Numbered from the stretch's first letter, positions 1 to 9,154 are shown. The stretch: DNA of 64,000 nucleotides from Curvibacter cyanobacteriorum (GCF_028649475.1 NZ_JAQSIP010000003.1:372001-436000); one strand, 5' to 3'. The notes: a model not told the origin generated them from the sequence alone. Translations and numbers: made by a program.

Positions 1-84
1 TTGATCGAGATCCCCCTGAGCCCCGAAGTGATTACCACCCGCGGCACGCTGAGCGCCATCCGTGAAGCGGCCTTGAAGCGCTGA
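1..84 (+). CDS. C-terminal tail of an unidentified protein (partial)
   Basis: The reading frame is open from base 1 and closes with TGA at 82-84, giving the last 27 residues of a protein that starts outside the window (begins LIEIPLSPEV, ends REAALKR). The codon use is typical of the region. The fragment is too short to assign a family. It is tail-to-tail with the LysR gene at 203-1159. It could be a chance open frame, since no start is visible. Confidence 0.45.
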   Translation: MIEIPLSPEVITTRGTLSAIREAALKR

Positions 85-202
85 GGCGCCGGCGCGCACC
101 CCAGCCCGTCCCCCGGCCCCCAGCGCGGCAGGCGCGGCTGGCGCTGGGCCGTGGGCTGGGCTGGCGTTCGGTGGGTGCCGGGCGCGGTGGAGCGCTTGGG
201 GC

Positions 203-1159
203 TCAGGCGGCCTGGCCGCCCACGGTGCCCAGACCGGCTGGCAGCGACTGGCCCTGCAGCAGCGGCCGGGCCGCAAACAGCTCGGCCGCCCAGTCCACAA
301 AGGCGCGCACCTTGGCGCTCAGGTGGCGGTTGGGGGGGTAGACCACATAGACCGGCAGCAGCGGGTGGCCCCACTCGGGCAGCAGGCGCTGCAAGCGACC
401 TTCCGCGAGGAAGGGCTCCGCCTGGTAGCTGGTGATCTGGCCGATGCCCAGGCCTCCGAGCACGGCCTCCAGGTAGGCCGCCGATTCGTTGACACTGACC
501 TTGTACGGGCCCGGGATCTCAATCACCTCGTCGCCCTGGTGAAATTCCAGCGGGTAATGGCGACCGTTGTGGGCGCCAAAGTACATCACCGTGTTGTGCT
601 CGCGCTCGATCTCCAGCGGGTGGCCCGGGGTGCCGTGGCGGCGCAGGTAGTCCGGCGAGGCCACGGTGATGAACTCGAGGTTGCCGATGCGCCGCGCCAC
701 CAGCGACTGCTCGATCAGGTTGCCGCCGCGGATCACGCAGTCCACGTTGTCCGAGATCATGTCGACGATGCGGTCGCTGACCCCGAGGTCGAGTTGGATG
801 TCGGGGTAGCGCTCGTGGAAGGCGGGCAGGTTGGGAATCAGCAGCATGCGCGCGATCGACGTCCCCACATCGACGCGCAGCCGCCCGCGCGGGCTGGACC
901 TGGCCTGCCCCATGCTGGCCTCGATGTCGTCAAAGTCGGTCAGCAGGCGCAAGGTGCGCTCGTAGTAGGCCGCGCCATCGGCGGTCACGGTGACGCGCCG
1001 CGTGGTGCGGTTGAGCAGCTTCACGCGCAGCCGGGCCTCCAGGGCCTGGATCTGCTTGGTGACAGTGGCCTTGGGCAGGCCCAGCGAATCGGCGGCGCGG
1101 GTGAAGGTGCCGGCCTCCACCACGCGCGTGAATATGCGCATGGCCTGGATCGGGTCCAT
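203..1159 (-). CDS. LysR-family regulator of the adjacent RND efflux operon (CeoR/BpeT-like)
   Basis: A 318-residue LysR-type regulator. The N-terminal winged helix-turn-helix (residues 1-60) begins MDPIQAMRIFTRVVEAGTF and includes LGLPKATVTKQI; a periplasmic-binding-protein-like effector domain follows. I chose the ATG at 1157-1159 because a good ribosome site (AGGAG) lies about 6 bases upstream; longer frames add low-complexity residues. The gene is divergent from the efflux operon at 1321-8559, the arrangement of CeoR in Burkholderia cenocepacia and BpeT in B. pseudomallei, LysR activators of ceo/bpeEF. That it controls this pump is inferred from position. The inducing ligand cannot be read from the sequence. 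Confidence 0.85.
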   Translation of the reverse strand: MDPIQAMRIFTRVVEAGTFTRAADSLGLPKATVTKQIQALEARLRVKLLNRTTRRVTVTADGAAYYERTLRLLTDFDDIEASMGQARSSPRGRLRVDVGTSIARMLLIPNLPAFHERYPDIQLDLGVSDRIVDMISDNVDCVIRGGNLIEQSLVARRIGNLEFITVASPDYLRRHGTPGHPLEIEREHNTVMYFGAHNGRHYPLEFHQGDEVIEIPGPYKVSVNESAAYLEAVLGGLGIGQITSYQAEPFLAEGRLQRLLPEWGHPLLPVYVVYPPNRHLSAKVRAFVDWAAELFAARPLLQGQSLPAGLGTVGGQAA

Positions 1160-1320
1160 GGGCTCTCCTGTGGTCATGCCCGGGTTTGGGCTGATGCAAA
1201 TTCTCACATGTTGCGGCGTGGCCATTGTTGGGCGTTTGGAAACACTGCAGTGGTCATGGAGGTGTTTATGCGCGGCCCTTCCGCCACTACAGTTGCAGCA
1301 TCCCTTTTTGTTGCACTGCC
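1160..1320. promoter_or_regulatory. Divergent promoter region between LysR and efflux operon
   Basis: This 161-base gap separates the start codons of the LysR gene and the LlpE-like gene, so it should hold both promoters and the LysR binding site. A perfect 10-bp palindrome, CACTGCAGTG, lies at 1243-1252. It is a candidate but does not clearly fit the loose LysR T-N11-A consensus. No convincing -35/-10 pair stands out. Confidence 0.4.
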
Positions 1321-2223
1321 ATGTCCACCCCTGACCCAGCGCTTGTGAACCCCTCGCCAGACCCGTCCGCCCCGGCCCCGGCGGGCGCCTGGACCGTCCC
1401 CCAAGGCACCGACACCGAGGTCGCCCTGGGCGGCGGCCAGAGCGTGCCGGTGCGGGTTTACGGTCGCAAGAAGGCCGGCGCACCGCAGCCCGTGGTGGTG
1501 CACTTCCATGGCGGCGCTTTTGTCTCGGGCTGCCTGGACAATGGCCTCGCCGTGGCGGGCTTGCTGGAGGCCGCTGGCGCGGTGGTGGTGTCGGTGGCTT
1601 ACCCGCTGGCGCCGCAGCACCCGTTCCCGAACGCGGCCGAAGTGGGCTACCAGGTGCTGCAATGGGTGTACCGCCAGCGCAAGCGCCTGGGCGGTGCCGA
1701 GCCCCGCTTCTACCTCGCCGGCGAGGAGGCCGGCGGCAATGTGGCCGCGGCTGTCAGCCTGATGGCACGTGACCAGTCCCACCCGCCGCTGGCGGGCCAG
1801 GTGCTGTTGTCGCCCATGCTCGACCCCTGTGTCGGCACCGCGTCCTTGCGCCAGGCCACCGGCTCGGCGACCGCCTGCAAATGGGTGGAGGGCTGGCTCA
1901 GCTACCTGCGCAGCCCACGCGATGCCGAGCACCCTTACGCGGTGCCGGCCAACTCGCTGCGCCTGCAAGGCCTGCCGCCCACCCTGGTGCTGGTCGGGCC
2001 CGACGACCCGATGCGTGACGAAGCCCTGGCCTATGTCGCACGCTTGCAGGCCGCGGGCCTGCAGGCCCGCGGCGAGGTGCTCACCGCGGCCGAACACTGG
2101 CCCGATGCCTTGCTGACCGAGCTGCCCCAGAGCTGCCCTTGCGCACCCGCGGTGCAGCAGCAATTGCAGCGCTTCTTCGCCGAAACGGCGAACCCGACCG
2201 GGCCTGCCCCGGTGCCTTCCTAG
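1321..2223 (+). CDS. LlpE-like alpha/beta hydrolase, catalytic serine replaced by Glu
   Basis: A 300-residue protein of the hormone-sensitive-lipase-like alpha/beta hydrolase group. The oxyanion-hole motif HGGAF is at residues 63-67. The nucleophile elbow, normally G-D-S-A-G-G, reads GEEAGG with Glu136 where the catalytic Ser should be. The acid (GPDDPMRD, about residues 228-229) and His259 positions look preserved. I chose the ATG at 1321; an upstream in-frame start would add an odd Cys-rich leader. It is the first gene of the efflux operon. In Burkholderia a lipase-like gene, llpE, precedes ceoA-ceoB-opcM / bpeE-bpeF-oprC in the same way. Classical esterase activity is doubtful here, and a binding role is possible. 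Confidence 0.82.
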   Translation: MSTPDPALVNPSPDPSAPAPAGAWTVPQGTDTEVALGGGQSVPVRVYGRKKAGAPQPVVVHFHGGAFVSGCLDNGLAVAGLLEAAGAVVVSVAYPLAPQHPFPNAAEVGYQVLQWVYRQRKRLGGAEPRFYLAGEEAGGNVAAAVSLMARDQSHPPLAGQVLLSPMLDPCVGTASLRQATGSATACKWVEGWLSYLRSPRDAEHPYAVPANSLRLQGLPPTLVLVGPDDPMRDEALAYVARLQAAGLQARGEVLTAAEHWPDALLTELPQSCPCAPAVQQQLQRFFAETANPTGPAPVPS

Positions 2224-2298
2224 GCCCTGGCCGCACCGCGGCCGTCCCTCTCTTTTCTTGTTGACCCCGACCGTCTGATCGCCCTTGCACCGGGTGAG

Positions 2299-2316
2299 GG
2301 CGGGCTGTTGCCCGCC
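2299..2316 (+). other. GC-rich hairpin between hydrolase and efflux adaptor gene
   Basis: GGCGGGC and GCCCGCC (2299-2305 and 2310-2316) form a perfect 7-bp stem with a TGTT loop inside the 185-base gap before the adaptor gene. No T-run follows, so it is not an intrinsic terminator. It may stabilise or process the operon mRNA. Confidence 0.35.
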
Positions 2317-2408
2317 GGGTGGAACGGGGTTTGATGTTGGTCCCACGACCGGCCTGGGAGGGCCGGGCGTTGGCTGTGCTCGCTCTTTTTCTGCTTTGGA
2401 GGAACCCC

Positions 2409-3701
2409 ATGAACCCGAATCAAGCCCCCCACCCGGGCCCCCACCACGAGGCGCCCGCCGCCGCCGCGCCGACCCCCAGCCCGTCCGCCGTGTCGCGGCG
2501 CCCGGTCTGGTTGTCGGCTGTGGCCCTGGCCGTGCTCGCCACCAGCGGGGCCGCCTTCCTGGGCTGGCCCAGTTCGCATGCCGATGCGCCGGCCGCCCAG
2601 GCCCCCGCCGCCACCCCGGTGTCGGTGGCCACCGTGGCCGAGCAGCCCATTGCCCTGTGGGACGAGTTCTCGGGCCGGCTCGAAGCCGTGCAGCGCGTGG
2701 ACTTGCGCCCACGGGTCGCGGGTGCCGTGCAGGCCGTGCATTTCCGCGAAGGCGCGCTGGTGCAGGCCGGTGACCTGTTGTTCAGCCTCGATCCCGCGCC
2801 ATTTGCGGCCGAGGTCGACCGGGCCCAGGCCCAGGTGGCCGCGGCGCAAGCGCGCCTGGCCTACAGCCAGAGCGAGTTGGAGCGGGCCAGCCGCCTGTGG
2901 GAAGACCGCGCCATCGCCCAGCGCGAATACGACGAGCGCCAGAACGCCCAGCGCGAGGCCGACGCCAACCTGCGTGCGGCCCAGGCCGCGCTGCAGAGCG
3001 CGCGCCTGAACCTGGGCTATGCCCAGGTGCGGGCCCCGGTCAGTGGCCGCATCGGACGCATCGAAGTCACCGCGGGCAACCTGGTGGCCGCGGGCGCTGG
3101 GGCCCCGGTGCTGACCAGCCTGGTGTCGGTGAACCCGATCTACGCCAGCTTTGAAGCCGACGAGCAGGTCATCGCGCAGGCCTTGCAGGGCCTGGGCCGC
3201 GGGGCCGCCGCCCGCGCCCGCATCGAGCGCATTCCCGTGCAGATGGGCACCGCCGAGAGCGGCAGCACGCCGTACCAGGGCCACCTGCAACTGGTCGACA
3301 ACCAGGTCGATGCGCGCAGTGGCACGGTGCGCGTGCGCGCCGTGTTCGACAACCCCGACGGCCAGCTGATGCCGGGCCAGTTTGCCCGCCTGCGCATGGG
3401 CCAGGCCCAGTCCCGCCCCGCGCTGCTGATCAACGAGCGCGCCGTGGGCACCGACCAGAACAAGAAGTTCGTGCTGGTGGTGGGCGACGACCAGACCGCG
3501 CAGTACCGCGAGGTCACGCTGGGGGCGCCGGTGGACGGCCTGCGGGTGGTCAAGTCGGGCCTCAAGGCCGGTGAGCGGGTGGTCGTCAACGGCCTGCAAC
3601 ACGTCCGACCCGGCGCCCGTGTCACGCCCCAGAGCGTGCCCATGAACCCCGATAACGCCGCTGCGCAGCCCGCTGCCAGCCCCAAGGCGCCTGCGGCCTG
3701 A
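2409..3701 (+). CDS. bpeE: RND efflux periplasmic adaptor (MexE/BpeE/CeoA-like)
   Basis: A 430-residue membrane-fusion protein. A Pro/Ala-rich cytoplasmic leader is followed by one hydrophobic anchor (about residues 37-60). Then come the biotinyl-lipoyl half (FSGRLEAVQRVDLRPRV), a long alpha-hairpin rich in Ala, Gln and Arg, the second lipoyl half (APVSGRIGRIEVTAGNLV), and the beta-barrel region with YASFEADEQ, characteristic of the MexE group. The ATG at 2409 follows a GGAGG ribosome site; the longer in-frame version starting at 2319 lacks one. It links the inner-membrane pump (next gene, 26-base gap) to the outer-membrane channel. The family exports chloramphenicol, fluoroquinolones and trimethoprim in its known members; the substrate here is unknown. 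Confidence 0.93.
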   Translation: MNPNQAPHPGPHHEAPAAAAPTPSPSAVSRRPVWLSAVALAVLATSGAAFLGWPSSHADAPAAQAPAATPVSVATVAEQPIALWDEFSGRLEAVQRVDLRPRVAGAVQAVHFREGALVQAGDLLFSLDPAPFAAEVDRAQAQVAAAQARLAYSQSELERASRLWEDRAIAQREYDERQNAQREADANLRAAQAALQSARLNLGYAQVRAPVSGRIGRIEVTAGNLVAAGAGAPVLTSLVSVNPIYASFEADEQVIAQALQGLGRGAAARARIERIPVQMGTAESGSTPYQGHLQLVDNQVDARSGTVRVRAVFDNPDGQLMPGQFARLRMGQAQSRPALLINERAVGTDQNKKFVLVVGDDQTAQYREVTLGAPVDGLRVVKSGLKAGERVVVNGLQHVRPGARVTPQSVPMNPDNAAAQPAASPKAPAA

Positions 3702-3727
3702 GGCCAGGCTTTGCCCAGAGAACCCTC

Positions 3728-6700
3728 ATGAACCTGTCCAAATTTTTCATTGACCGGCCCATCTTCGCGGGCGTGCTGTCGGTGCTGATGCTGATCGCCG
3801 GCCTGCTGGCGCTGCGGGTGCTGCCGGTGTCCGAATACCCCGAGGTGGTGCCACCCCAGGTGGTGGTGCGCGCCAATTACCCGGGCGCCAACCCCAAGGT
3901 GATCGCCGAGACCGTGGCCACGCCTCTGGAGGAGGCCATCAACGGTGTCGAAGGCATGCTCTACATGGGCAGCCAGGCCACCACCGATGGCCTGCTGACG
4001 CTGACCGTGACCTTCCGCCTGGGCACCGACCCCGACAAGGCCCAGCAGTTGGTGCAGAACCGTGTTGCGCAAGCCGAGGCGCGCCTGCCCGAGGAGGTGC
4101 GCCGCCTCGGTCTGGCCACCGTCAAGAGCTCGCCCGACCTGACCCTGGTGGTGCACTTGCTGTCGCCCAATGGGCGCTACGACATGACCTACCTGCGCAA
4201 CTACGCGGTGCTCAACGTCAAGGACCGCCTGGCCCGCGTCAAGGGCGTGGGCGAGGTGCAGCTGTTCGGCTCGGGCGACTACTCGATGCGCGTCTGGCTG
4301 GACCCGCAGAAGGTGGCCCAGCGTGGCCTGTCGGCCAGCGATGTGGTGCGCGCCATCCGCGAGCAGAACGTGCAGGCCGCCGCCGGTGTGGTGGGCGCCT
4401 CGCCGGGGCTGCCGGGCGCCGATCTGCAGTTGTCGATCAACGCCCAGGGCCGCCTGCAGAACGAAGAGGAGTTTGGCGACATCATCGTCAAGACCGGGGC
4501 CGACGGCGCCGTGACCCGGCTGCGCGACGTGGCGCGGCTGGAGCTGGGCGCGGCCTCGTACGCGCTGCGCTCGCTGCTGGACAACCAGGATGCGGTGGCG
4601 GTGCCGATCTTCGCCGCGCCGGGTTCGAACGCGATCCAGATCTCGGACGATGTGCACGCCGCCATGGCCGAGCTCAAGAAGAACATGCCCGACGGCGTGG
4701 ACTACCAGATCGTCTACGACCCGACGCAGTTCGTGCGCGCCTCGATCGACTCGGTGGTGCACACCCTGCTCGAGGCCGTGGCCCTGGTGGTGCTGGTGGT
4801 GATCCTGTTCCTGCAGACCTGGCGCGCGTCCATCATCCCGCTGCTGGCCGTGCCCGTGTCGGTGGTGGGCACCTTCGCCGTGATGCAGTTGTCGGGCTTT
4901 TCGATCAACGCCCTGAGCCTGTTCGGCCTGGTGCTGGCGATTGGCATTGTGGTGGACGACGCCATCGTGGTGGTAGAGAACGTGGAGCGCAACATCGAGG
5001 CCGGCCTGAGCCCGCGCGAGGCCACCTACCGCGCCATGCGCGAGGTCTCGGGCCCGATCATTGCCATCGCGCTGGTGCTGTGCGCGGTGTTCGTGCCGCT
5101 GGCCTTCATCAGCGGTCTGACGGGCCAGTTCTACCGCCAGTTCGCGCTCACCATCGCGATCTCGACCATCATCTCGGCCATCAACTCACTGACCCTGTCG
5201 CCCGCGCTCGCCGCCTTGCTGCTGAAGGGCCATGACGCACCCAAGGACGCCCTGACGCGCGCCATGGACCGCGTGCTCGGGGGCTTCTTCCGGGGCTTCA
5301 ACCGCCTGTTCAGCCGTGGCGCGTCCGCTTACAGCGGCGGGGTGACCCGGGTCATTGCGCGCAAGGGCGCCATGATGGGCCTGTACCTGGTGCTGGGCCT
5401 GCTGACCCTGGGCCTGTTCAAGACCGTGCCCGGCGGCTTTGTGCCGGCGCAGGACAAGCAGTACCTGATCGGCTTCGCCCAACTGCCCGATGGCGCCACG
5501 CTGGACCGCACCGAGCAGGTGATCCGCCGCATGAGCGAGATCGCCCTGGCCCAGCCCGGCGTCGAGCACGCGGTGGCGTTCCCGGGCCTGTCGATCAATG
5601 GCTTCACCAACAGCTCGAACTCGGGCATCGTGTTTGCCACCCTGAAGCCGTTCGAGCAGCGCCGCGACCCCAGCCTCAGCGCGGGCGCCATCGCGGGCCA
5701 GCTCAACCAGAAGTACGCGGGCCTGCAAGACGCTTTCATCGCCATGTTCCCGCCACCACCGGTGGCCGGGCTGGGCACCACGGGCGGCTTCAAGCTGCAG
5801 ATCGAGGACCGGGGTTCGCAGGGCTACGCGGCGCTGGACGGCGCGGTCAAGGCCTTCATGACCAAGGCCTACCAGACGCCCGAGCTGGCCGGCCTGTTCA
5901 CCAGCTTCCAGGTCAATGTGCCGCAGCTCTACGCCGACATCGACCGCACCCGTGCACGCCAGTTGGGGGTGCCGGTGACCGAGGTGTTCGACACCTTGCA
6001 GATCTACCTGGGCAGCCTGTACGCCAATGACTTCAACCGCTTTGGCCGCACCTACAGCGTGCGGGTGCAGGCCGACGCGGCTTACCGCGCGCGCGCCGAG
6101 GACGTGGGCCTGCTCAAGGTGCGTGCCACCACGGGCGAGATGGTGCCGCTGTCGGCGGTGCTGAAAATGGCCCCCAGCTTCGGCCCCGAGCGCGCCATGC
6201 GCTACAACGGCTACCTGTCGGCCGACGTCAATGGCGGCCCGGCGCCCGGCTATTCGAGTGGCCAGGCCCAGGCCGCGGTGGCCCGCATCGCGGCGGAGAC
6301 CCTGCCCGCCGGTTTCAGCTACGAGTGGACCGAGCTGACCTACCAGGAGATCCTGGCCGGCAACTCGGCGGTGTGGGTGTTCCCGTTGGCCATCCTGCTG
6401 GTGTTTCTGGTGCTGGCCGCGCAGTACGAAAGCCTGACGCTGCCGTTGGCCATCATCCTGATCGTGCCCCTGGGCCTGCTGGCCGCCATGACCGGCGTCT
6501 GGCTTTCGGGCGGGGACAACAACGTCTTCACCCAGATCGGGCTGATGGTGCTGGTCGGGCTGTCGGCCAAGAACGCGATCCTGATCGTCGAGTTCGCGCG
6601 CGAACTGGAGTTCGTGGGCCGCAGTCCGCTACAGGCCGCGATTGAAGCCAGCCGCCTGCGCCTGCGTCCGATCCTGATGACCTCGCTGGCCTTTGTGATG

Positions 6701-6997
6701 GGCGTGCTGCCCCTGGTGCTGTCCACGGGGGCGGGCGCCGAAATGCGCCGCGCCATGGGCGTGGCGGTGTTCGCCGGGATGATCGGGGTCACCGCCTTTG
6801 GCCTGTTCATGACGCCGGTGTTCTATGTGCTGCTGCGCCGCCTGGCGGGCAACCGCCCGCTGGTGCAGCACGGTGACCTGGTCGCGCCCATCGCCCCCGG
6901 TGGCACGGCCCACCCGCCTCACCCGACCGTGGCGGCGCTGCTCCCGGCAGCGGCCGGTGCCGCGGTGCTGGCCAGCGTGCCGGCGACCCCTGATTGA
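3728..6997 (+). CDS. bpeF: RND multidrug efflux pump (MexF/BpeF/CeoB-like, HAE1 family)
   Basis: A 1089-residue inner-membrane proton/drug antiporter starting MNLSKFFIDRPIFAGVL, the MexF-type N terminus. The two adjacent Asp residues of the proton relay in TM4 are visible (IGIVVDDAIVVVENVE, Asp410-Asp411), and the TM10 Lys is in GLSAKNAILIVEFARE. There are two large periplasmic loops and twelve predicted membrane spans, as expected for the family. The C terminus carries an extra Pro/Ala/His-rich tail of about 45 residues after the last helix. It follows the adaptor gene closely and is followed 11 bases later by the outer-membrane factor, so one transcript is likely. Confidence 0.95.
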   Translation: MNLSKFFIDRPIFAGVLSVLMLIAGLLALRVLPVSEYPEVVPPQVVVRANYPGANPKVIAETVATPLEEAINGVEGMLYMGSQATTDGLLTLTVTFRLGTDPDKAQQLVQNRVAQAEARLPEEVRRLGLATVKSSPDLTLVVHLLSPNGRYDMTYLRNYAVLNVKDRLARVKGVGEVQLFGSGDYSMRVWLDPQKVAQRGLSASDVVRAIREQNVQAAAGVVGASPGLPGADLQLSINAQGRLQNEEEFGDIIVKTGADGAVTRLRDVARLELGAASYALRSLLDNQDAVAVPIFAAPGSNAIQISDDVHAAMAELKKNMPDGVDYQIVYDPTQFVRASIDSVVHTLLEAVALVVLVVILFLQTWRASIIPLLAVPVSVVGTFAVMQLSGFSINALSLFGLVLAIGIVVDDAIVVVENVERNIEAGLSPREATYRAMREVSGPIIAIALVLCAVFVPLAFISGLTGQFYRQFALTIAISTIISAINSLTLSPALAALLLKGHDAPKDALTRAMDRVLGGFFRGFNRLFSRGASAYSGGVTRVIARKGAMMGLYLVLGLLTLGLFKTVPGGFVPAQDKQYLIGFAQLPDGATLDRTEQVIRRMSEIALAQPGVEHAVAFPGLSINGFTNSSNSGIVFATLKPFEQRRDPSLSAGAIAGQLNQKYAGLQDAFIAMFPPPPVAGLGTTGGFKLQIEDRGSQGYAALDGAVKAFMTKAYQTPELAGLFTSFQVNVPQLYADIDRTRARQLGVPVTEVFDTLQIYLGSLYANDFNRFGRTYSVRVQADAAYRARAEDVGLLKVRATTGEMVPLSAVLKMAPSFGPERAMRYNGYLSADVNGGPAPGYSSGQAQAAVARIAAETLPAGFSYEWTELTYQEILAGNSAVWVFPLAILLVFLVLAAQYESLTLPLAIILIVPLGLLAAMTGVWLSGGDNNVFTQIGLMVLVGLSAKNAILIVEFARELEFVGRSPLQAAIEASRLRLRPILMTSLAFVMGVLPLVLSTGAGAEMRRAMGVAVFAGMIGVTAFGLFMTPVFYVLLRRLAGNRPLVQHGDLVAPIAPGGTAHPPHPTVAALLPAAAGAAVLASVPATPD

Positions 6998-7008
6998 AAG
7001 ACCCTGCC

Positions 7009-8559
7009 ATGCGCAAATTCTCCTCTCTGATGTCGGGCCGTGTCCTCACGCCCCTGGCCCTGGCCTTGTGGCTGGCCGGTTGTGCCAGCGCCCCCGCGGG
7101 GGCCCCCGAGCGTGCCCTGCCGCCGCTGCCTGCACAGTTCAGCAGCGTCCCGACGGTGGCCGCCACGCCGCCGCCAGCCTCTGCGGAGGCGCCCGCCGCC
7201 GTGGCCCTGGCGACCCCAGAGGCCGCCACCGGTTCATGGACCCTGGCCCCGGCGGCCGAGGCCCAGCCCCGGGGGGCCTGGTGGCGCCCCTTCATGGACC
7301 CGGTGCTCAGTGACCTGGTGACCCGGGCCGACCTGGGCAACACCCGCTTGCAAGCGGCGGCAGCCCGGCTGGCCGAGGCGCGTGCCCTGCTGGGCACGGC
7401 CGAGGCCGCGCGGCACCCGCAAGTGGGGGCCAATGTGGGCCTGCAACGCCAGGCCGGGCGCGGCACGCTGGGCGGCGAGCAGCCCAGCACCACGGCCAGC
7501 CTGGGGCTTGGTGCCTCGTACGAAGTCGATGTGATGGGCCGCCTCAGCCTGGCCAGCCAGGCCGCGCAGCAGGACGCCCGGGCCCAGGCGGCGCTGCTGC
7601 AAAGCACGCGCCTCATGGTGCAGGCCGACGTGGCCCAGACCTACCTGCAACTGCGCGCCCTGCAGTCTGAGCAGGCGCTGGTGGACGAGAGCCTGCAGGC
7701 CTTGCGCGACACCTTGCAGCTGACCACCCGGCGTGAGCGGGCCGGCGATGTGGCCGAACTGGACCTGGCCCGCGTGCGCGCCGAGGTCGCGTCCACCGAG
7801 GCCGAGTCGCTGGCCCTGCAGCGGCAGCAGGCGCTGCTGACCCACGCGCTGGCCGTGCTGGTCGGCGAGGTGGCCACGGGCTTCAGCCTGCCGGCGCCCA
7901 GCGCCGACATCAGCCTGCCGGTGGTGCCGCCGGGCGTGCCCGGCACGGTGCTGGCCCGCCGACCCGATGTGGCGGCCGCGCAGGCCGCGGTGCTGGCCGC
8001 CCAGGCCCGCGTCGGGGTGGCCCAGGCCGCGTGGTTCCCGGCCGTCACGCTGACCGGTGCCGCGGGCCAGGCCTCGCCCGAGCTCAGCGACCTGTTCAAG
8101 TGGTCGGCCCGGGCCTGGAGCGTGGGCGCCCTGATGTCCTTGCCGCTGTGGGATGGCGGGCGGCGCGAGTCGCTCCAGCAGGGCGCCCAGGCCCGGCTGG
8201 ACGCGGCGCTGGCGGCCTACCGTGGCCAGGTGCTGACCGCGTTTGGCGAGGTTGAGGACCAGCTGCGCAGCCTGCAACTGCTGGCCGCGCAGTCCGAGGC
8301 CCAGGCGCGTGCGGTGGCCTCGGCCCAGCGCGCCACGGCCTTGTCGGCATCGCGGTACCGGCATGGCCTGGTGAGCCAGATCGAATGGCTCGATGCCCGC
8401 CGTGCCGAGCTGCGCAACCGCCGCGCCGAGCTGCAGGCGCGCACCGGCCAGGCGGTCGCCACCGTGGCCCTGGTAAGGGCCTTGGGCGGCGGTTGGGACG
8501 GGGATGGCCAGCGCCCCGCGGGGGCTCAGGTGTCGATGGCGCCCGCGGCCCGGCCCTGA
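7009..8559 (+). CDS. Outer-membrane efflux lipoprotein (OprM/OprN/OpcM family)
   Basis: A 516-residue TolC-like channel protein. It has a lipoprotein signal peptide with lipobox LAGC at about residues 20-23, then a Pro/Ala-rich linker, then two repeated outer-membrane-efflux domains. Typical stretches include VARRPDVAAAQA-like text (LARRPDVAAAQAAVL) and WFPAVTLTGAAG. I chose the ATG at 7009; an in-frame TTG at 6994 overlaps the end of the pump gene and would only add five residues. It completes the tripartite pump as the last gene of the operon. Confidence 0.93.
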   Translation: MRKFSSLMSGRVLTPLALALWLAGCASAPAGAPERALPPLPAQFSSVPTVAATPPPASAEAPAAVALATPEAATGSWTLAPAAEAQPRGAWWRPFMDPVLSDLVTRADLGNTRLQAAAARLAEARALLGTAEAARHPQVGANVGLQRQAGRGTLGGEQPSTTASLGLGASYEVDVMGRLSLASQAAQQDARAQAALLQSTRLMVQADVAQTYLQLRALQSEQALVDESLQALRDTLQLTTRRERAGDVAELDLARVRAEVASTEAESLALQRQQALLTHALAVLVGEVATGFSLPAPSADISLPVVPPGVPGTVLARRPDVAAAQAAVLAAQARVGVAQAAWFPAVTLTGAAGQASPELSDLFKWSARAWSVGALMSLPLWDGGRRESLQQGAQARLDAALAAYRGQVLTAFGEVEDQLRSLQLLAAQSEAQARAVASAQRATALSASRYRHGLVSQIEWLDARRAELRNRRAELQARTGQAVATVALVRALGGGWDGDGQRPAGAQVSMAPAARP

Positions 8560-8625
8560 GCCGCGCCCGCGCCGGGGCCCGTGCGGCCCGTCGGGGTCGG
8601 CTGAACAAGGCCTTCGGGCCGCGCC

Positions 8626-8652
8626 AATAAAAACGGGGCCCGAGGGCCCCGT
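8626..8652 (-). terminator. Intrinsic terminator of bacterioferritin
   Basis: Read on the minus strand, ACGGGGCCC pairs with GGGCCCCGT and is followed by TTTTTATT (complement of 8626-8633). It lies 26 bases past the bfr stop codon. It could also end readthrough from the efflux operon, although no T-run is present on the plus strand. Confidence 0.8.
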
Positions 8653-8677
8653 CAGGTCACCGTCACCGGGGTGCGGT

Positions 8678-9154
8678 TTATTCGATTTCGCCCATCTGCG
8701 ATTGCAGGTAGTTGGGCAGGCCGACCTTGCCGATCAGATCGATCTGGGTTTCCAGGAAGTCGATGTGTTCTTCGGTGTCGTCGAGGATCTTCTGCAGCAG
8801 GTCGCGCGACACATAGTCACGCACCGATTCGCAGTGCGCGATGCCGGCCTTGATGGTGGCCTGGGCGCCTTGTTCGGCGGCCAGGTCGCAGCTCAGGATC
8901 TCGGGCACGTCCTCGCCAACCGACAACTTGCCCAGGTCTTGCAGGTTGGGCAGGCCATCGAGCGTGAAGATGCGGTCCATCAGCCAGTCGGCATGCTTCA
9001 TTTCACCGATCGATTCGGCGTATTCCTTCTTGGCCAGCTTGTCGAAGCCCCAGTGCTTCAGCATGCGGTAGTGCAGGAAGTACTGGTTGATGGCTGTCAG
9101 CTCGTTCTTGAGCTGCGCTTGCAGGTGGGCAATGACTTGTGCGTCGCCTTTCAT
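8678..9154 (-). CDS. bfr: Bacterioferritin
   Basis: A 158-residue ferritin-like four-helix protein, the usual Bfr length, starting MKGDAQVIAHLQAQLKNELTAINQYFLH. The diiron ligands are visible: Glu in KNELTAINQYF, the EMKHADW Glu and His, and DTEEHIDFLE towards the C terminus. Met in the SIGEMKHA region is at the expected heme-ligand area. The protein stores iron as a ferric mineral in a 24-mer shell. It is transcribed away from the heme-uptake operon across a gap containing a Fur box, which pairs iron import with iron storage. Confidence 0.95.
   Translation of the reverse strand: MKGDAQVIAHLQAQLKNELTAINQYFLHYRMLKHWGFDKLAKKEYAESIGEMKHADWLMDRIFTLDGLPNLQDLGKLSVGEDVPEILSCDLAAEQGAQATIKAGIAHCESVRDYVSRDLLQKILDDTEEHIDFLETQIDLIGKVGLPNYLQSQMGEIE

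Noticed and set aside
323-1348. A 341-residue plus-strand open frame
   Set aside because: Antisense to the LysR gene, no recognisable motifs.
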